A stretch of DNA of 35,364 nucleotides from Verrucomicrobiales bacterium (GTDB lineage: Bacteria > Verrucomicrobiota > Verrucomicrobiia > Verrucomicrobiales > V1-33): positions 1-35,364 of the forward strand of contig CANHUG010000005.1 in NCBI GenBank assembly GCA_947462995.1. Reading direction: 5' to 3'. The notes below the pieces were generated by a model. The model saw only the letters and a list, made by a program, of their open reading frames with translations. It was not told the DNA's origin and did no database searches. Made by a program: the position numbers and the translations under genes. This document shows positions 32,744 through 35,364 of the stretch, in pieces. Each line of letters starts with the position of its first letter. The first letter of the stretch is position 1.

Positions 32744-34295
32744 TCCGGAACGGCGACGCCGGCAATCCCGCCCGGTTATATAGATTCGCCCCCTCCGGAT
32801 TGCTGCAGAACGCATACCGCACCGCCACCGGCACCGCCACCTCCGCCGCACTGACCACCACCGTCTCCCCGTCAATCACCGCATCAGCCCACACCCACTT
32901 CCGGTCCGCCCCAGCCACCGCAAACCGCCGCAGCTTCGCCCCGCCCTCCTCCACCACCGCCGCCCGACCTTCCTTCTTCCCAGCCATCAACCCACCACCG
33001 GGATAATCAAAAAACACCCGCGCCTTCCCACCCTCCACCTCCAGCTTCCGGAACAACGGCCCGCTCACCGTCACCCCACTCTTCCCATACACCCCAGCCA
33101 GCGCCCACAACGCCAGCCGCTCCCCCACATCCGCCTTGTTCTTCGGGTGAATGTCCTCCGCATCCCCTAAATCAATCGCACTAGCCATCCCCGTGTGCGG
33201 AATCGTCAGACACCGACGCTGCACATCGCGGATATACCCCCACTCCCCTCCCGCAGGATTCATGTCAGGCTTCTGCCACGCCGCCAGCTGCACAAAGTAA
33301 AACGGCAGCTCCGCATCCCCGAACCACTTCCGCCAGTCCGCCACCATCGCCGCCTTCTTCTCCAGATACAGATTCCCATCCGCATTGTTCTCCCCCTGAT
33401 ACCACAACACCCCCCGCAGCGCCATCGGCACCAATGGCGCAATATGCCCGTGATGCAGCGTCACACACCGCGGCCGGTGCCTCCGCTCCCCAAACGGATA
33501 CTCCGGAAACTCCGGCGGCATCGGCAGATCCACCCCCCGCTCCTTCGCCGCCCGACTCTCCGCCAGCCACGCCTCCAGCGGCCCCATCGCCTCCCCTAAC
33601 TCCTTCCGGTACTCCACCAGCGATTCCCTCATCAACCTCGCATACGGCTCCAATGCCGGGGTCTTCAGCAGGGTCTCCTCCGCCATCCACAACTCAATGT
33701 TCGTCCCCCCCACCGCATTCGTCAGCAATCCAATCGGCACCCCCGTCTCCGCCTGCACCCGCCGCGCAAAGTAAAACCCCACCGCACTGAAATTCCCCGC
33801 CGTCCCCGGCCCGCACACGCTCCAACTCCCCTTCACATCACGCTGCGGCCGACTCGCAAACTGATACTCCGTCCGAAAATGCCGGATCATCGGCAAATCC
33901 GCCGCACGAATGTCCTCAGGCACCCCGCAACCCCCAAGCCCCCAGTCCATGTTCGACTGCCCGCTGCACATCCACACATCCCCCAGCAACACATCCTTCA
34001 CCTCCACCACACTGCTCCCACTCACCCGCAGCGTCTGCCCAACCTTCGACACCGGCTGCGCCCCAAGCCTCACCTCCCACCGCCCATCACCACCAGCCAC
34101 CGCCTCCCCCTTCTCCTTCCCAAACTCCACCACCACCCGCTCCCCCGGCTCACCCCACCCCCACACCGGCAACACCCGGTCACGCTGCAACACCACATGA
34201 TCCCCAAACACCGCCGGCAACTTCACCGCCGCTCCCACCGGCCCAGCCAGCAAACCCAGCACCACCATCCCAGCTCTCATGCGCATGTTTCTCAT
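32730..34295 (-). CDS. Sialate O-acetylesterase-type SGNH esterase
   Basis: The start is taken at the ATG at 34295 (MRNMRMRAGMVVLGLLAGPVGAA, signal peptide; ATGs at 34286 and 34280 are alternatives), giving 521 residues; the 170 track residues upstream are translated repeats and part of the tRNA region. An N-terminal sheet domain (VKLPAVFGDHVVLQRDRVLPVWGWGEPGE) precedes the SGNH domain: catalytic Ser in DVWMCSGQSNMDWGLGG (S114), GLLTNAVGGTNIELWM, RGVLWYQGENNADG, and the Asp/His block IDLGDAEDIHPKNKADVGERLALWA. A short C-terminal sheet ends RTDDW. This is the typical secreted sialate O-acetylesterase layout in polysaccharide-degrading bacteria. The acyl substrate could also be another acetylated glycan. 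Confidence 0.93.
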   Translation of the reverse strand: MRNMRMRAGMVVLGLLAGPVGAAVKLPAVFGDHVVLQRDRVLPVWGWGEPGERVVVEFGKEKGEAVAGGDGRWEVRLGAQPVSKVGQTLRVSGSSVVEVKDVLLGDVWMCSGQSNMDWGLGGCGVPEDIRAADLPMIRHFRTEYQFASRPQRDVKGSWSVCGPGTAGNFSAVGFYFARRVQAETGVPIGLLTNAVGGTNIELWMAEETLLKTPALEPYARLMRESLVEYRKELGEAMGPLEAWLAESRAAKERGVDLPMPPEFPEYPFGERRHRPRCVTLHHGHIAPLVPMALRGVLWYQGENNADGNLYLEKKAAMVADWRKWFGDAELPFYFVQLAAWQKPDMNPAGGEWGYIRDVQRRCLTIPHTGMASAIDLGDAEDIHPKNKADVGERLALWALAGVYGKSGVTVSGPLFRKLEVEGGKARVFFDYPGGGLMAGKKEGRAAVVEEGGAKLRRFAVAGADRKWVWADAVIDGETVVVSAAEVAVPVAVRYAFCSNPEGANLYNRAGLPASPFRTDDW

Positions 34296-34322
34296 CCCCC
34301 CACCATGCACCCACAACCCCCC

Positions 34323-34480
34323 GCAGCAAGCAAAGTGACAAAGCCTTCCACCCAGTGACCTCCAAATCAGCCTCTCCTTCTGGCCCCGCCAAAGTGGCAC
34401 GGGCGTCCCGCCTGTGACCTCCAAATCAGCCTCTCCTTCTGGCCCCGCCAAAGTTACACAGGCGTCCCGCCTGCGACCTC
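34323..34480. repeat. 59-bp tandem repeats containing GTGILPV-type palindromes
   Basis: The unit TGACCTCCAAATCAGCCTCTCCTTCTGGCCCCGCC...GTCCCGCCTG repeats with a period of 59 bases (units 34356-34414 and 34415-34473), with a partial third copy to the right and a degenerate one to the left from about 34328. Each unit carries a palindrome of the CACGGGC..GCCTGTG kind, related to the one at 32688. It lies just upstream of the esterase start and is translated only in the spurious N-terminal extension of that ORF. Confidence 0.8.
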
Positions 34481-34497
34481 CACGAGAACACGCCCCC

Positions 34498-34594
34498 GTC
34501 CCGTAGGGACGACCGGTAACCAGCCGGGGGTGCCGCGAGCCACTCGCGGTACCCCCAGTTCCCAACACCATACCAAAGGACCCCGTTGGGGTCC
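34498..34594. repeat. Cluster of three palindromes between esterase and tRNA fragment
   Basis: Three stems stand in a row: GTCCC-GTA-GGGAC (34498-34510); GGGGGTGCCGCGAG-CCA-CTCGCGGTACCCCC (34526-34556, 14 bp with one wobble); and GGACCCC-GTT-GGGGTCC (34578-34594, perfect 7 bp). No ORF in this stretch looks like protein. The first two resemble an intergenic repeat common in planctomycete and verrucomicrobial genomes. They may partly act as terminators but lack T-tracts. Confidence 0.7.
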
Positions 34595-34664
34595 CCCCCC
34601 TCTCCCAGCGCACCGAGTGCACCTGCCACACCCTCGCCCAACACCCCACTCCCCACCCGCACAT

Positions 34665-34713
34665 CTGTCTTACACACAGTTGGTCGGGGGTTCGAATCCC
34701 TCTCCGCGCACCA
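34665..34713 (+). pseudogene. 3' half of tRNA-Val(UAC), probable attachment-site core
   Basis: CTGTCTTACACACAG is an anticodon stem-loop whose 7-base loop CTTACAC carries anticodon TAC (Val). It is followed by a 5-base variable loop, a T-arm GGGGG-TTCGAAT-CCCTC, the 3' acceptor strand TCCGCGC, discriminator A and an encoded CCA. Nothing upstream can supply the 5' acceptor GCGCGGA or a D-arm; identity to a tRNA stops at the anticodon stem. A 3' half alone is what remains of attB or attP after an integrase uses a tRNA gene. The anticodon assignment rests on the loop only. Confidence 0.8.
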
Positions 34714-34714
34714 T

Positions 34715-34747
34715 TGCATAACCCACCCTCCCTAAACGGGTTATGCA
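34715..34747. repeat. Perfect 10-bp inverted repeat directly after the tRNA CCA
   Basis: TGCATAACCC and GGGTTATGCA flank a 13-base loop. It begins one base after the encoded CCA. There is no T-tract, so a terminator is unlikely; a recombinase- or regulator-binding site next to the core is more plausible. Confidence 0.6.
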
Positions 34748-34796
34748 GACGAAAACTGGCCCGGAATGCCCGGATTCTCGCCCTAACAACCGCCCG

Positions 34797-34817
34797 TGGT
34801 GACAAATTGGTGACAAA
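34797..34817 (+). repeat. Direct repeat TGGTGACAAA x2 (possible arm-type sites)
   Basis: TGGTGACAAA occurs at 34797-34806 and 34808-34817, one helical turn (11 bases) apart. It lies between the tRNA fragment and the recombinase gene. Short direct repeats at that position commonly serve as arm-type integrase sites; this role is inferred. Confidence 0.55.
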
Positions 34818-35105
34818 CTACGTACCCAAGATTGCCACGAAGGCACTTCTTGCTAGGCAATCCGCCCGCTCCCCGGGCTGACCGCCTTCCCGGCACCCCC
34901 GTTCCACCACTCGGCAAAATGGTGTCCAATCGGTTTCCCGTCCGCGGCCTCGGATGCCATCTTCAAGTTTCCTCCTCATCCGCCATCCACGGAACCCATG
35001 AAGCATCAACGAGTTACCGATCCCCCAGACCCTCCTCCACCCATCCCATGGCCGCCTGCGCCCCGCTCCGCCCGTACAGCTGTTTTCGACACAACTGTAC
35101 AGCGC
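34818..35105. other. Non-coding stretch upstream of the recombinase gene
   Basis: No ORF here looks like protein (the 34818..35249 minus and 34832..35137 plus track entries are low-quality shadows). The one structure I see is at the right end: GTACAG-C-TGT..ACA-A-CTGTAC at 35074-35100, a broken dyad ending five bases before the recombinase ATG. It could be an operator controlling that gene. Confidence 0.45.
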
Positions 35106-35364
35106 ATGACCGATCCCGTTCCCTCCGCGCTGCCTGATTCCGGTGCGTCTGTGCAGTGCACAGATGAACTGCTCACCGGTGAATCCTCCCTCCCCACCTC
35201 GGCCAAGGTCCGCAAACAGAGTGCCGGCCCCGCGGCCACCGTGAGGCATGGTTCCGCCTCAGTCCCCATCTACCGGATCATTTCCGGCACGCGCACCCGC
35301 TTCGCGATTTCGTGGTACCGAGACGGCAAACGCATGCGTCAGGTGTTCCGCACCATCGAGGCGG
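35106..35364 (+). CDS. Site-specific recombinase/integrase, 5' part only (runs off right edge)
   Basis: This frame is absent from the track because it has no stop before the edge. From the ATG at 35106 it stays open for 86 codons: a ~40-residue polar leader (MTDPVPSALPDSGASVQ) then VRHGSASVPIYRIISGTRTRFAISWYRDGKRMRQVFRTIEA. That beta-rich stretch resembles the N-terminal DNA-binding part of tyrosine recombinases from Verrucomicrobiota, which have the form VPIYR..F.I.YY.DGKR.R..F. The catalytic domain is outside the window, so the identification is by N-terminal similarity and by position next to a tRNA 3' half and paired repeats. A perfect palindrome, TCTGTGCA-G-TGCACAGA (35148-35164), lies in its early coding region. 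Confidence 0.62.
   Translation, partial: MTDPVPSALPDSGASVQCTDELLTGESSLPTSAKVRKQSAGPAATVRHGSASVPIYRIISGTRTRFAISWYRDGKRMRQVFRTIEA

Noticed and set aside
32431-33006. 191-residue plus-strand ORF containing GTGILPV
   Set aside because: The motif comes from the intergenic palindrome, and the rest is antisense to the esterase.
34328-34480. Possible CRISPR array
   Set aside because: The 59-base units repeat whole, without unique spacers, and only about 2.5 copies exist; no cas genes are present.
34638-34713. Complete functional tRNA gene
   Set aside because: No D-arm and no 5' acceptor strand pairing with TCCGCGC can be found upstream of the anticodon stem.
34296-34805. Track's N-terminal extension of the esterase ORF
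   Set aside because: It translates tandem repeats and the tRNA-fragment region; the signal peptide starts at 34295.

Overview
The window looks like chromosomal DNA from a GC-rich member of the Verrucomicrobiota. The evidence is the gene families present: a TIGR03790-type secreted protein, a very large secreted protein combining Ig, LamG, lamin-tail and CotH modules, planctomycete/verrucomicrobial-type c-type cytochrome domains fused to leucine-rich repeats, and a 'mu-protocadherin-like' Pro/Asn-rich surface protein. Few starts have a convincing Shine-Dalgarno, and the intergenic palindromes include one that reads GTGILPV when translated. The genus cannot be fixed from sequence alone; Verrucomicrobiales-like is a guess.

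Region 1-12.3 kb is carried on the minus strand. In transcription order from the right it holds a membrane-anchored protein of unknown function, a GT4 glycosyltransferase with a long C-terminal extension, ribonuclease HIII (rnhC), the 2143-residue secreted CotH/lamin-tail protein, a TIGR03790 protein, and the start of a DUF2851 protein that runs off the left edge. A plus-strand GT2 glycosyltransferase (12.4-13.7 kb) converges on a two-gene minus operon (secreted SnoaL-like/DUF1579-like protein, then the low-complexity surface protein), with a clear intrinsic terminator between them.

Region 16.8-24.9 kb is mixed housekeeping: a class V aminotransferase, a cupin, a zinc-ribbon/DUF2231/cytochrome/LRR fusion, nucleoside diphosphate kinase, cofactor-independent phosphoglycerate mutase, a gamma-glutamylcyclotransferase-like protein, a polyprenyl diphosphate synthase and a small membrane protein. 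Region 25.1-28.8 kb is a tight plus-strand operon: MoxR ATPase, a two-TM membrane protein and an ABC ATPase, with neither a DUF58 partner nor an ABC permease next to it. Region 28.8-34.3 kb is minus strand: a lipoprotein below a phosphonoacetaldehyde-dehydrogenase-like ALDH, an Old Yellow Enzyme and a sialate O-acetylesterase.

The right end (34.3-35.4 kb) differs. It has 59-bp tandem repeats, a run of hairpins, the 3' half only of a tRNA-Val(UAC), a perfect 10-bp inverted repeat, a doubled TGGTGACAAA, and the 5' end of a plausible site-specific recombinase that the ORF track missed because it runs off the window. Together these look like the edge of an integrated element. A second large-scale signal is a change of strand composition near 16.6 kb: the plus strand goes from G-rich or balanced to strongly C-rich whichever way the genes point, as expected near a replication terminus or a rearrangement boundary. 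I found no CRISPR array, rRNA operon or intact insertion sequence, and no obvious defence system.
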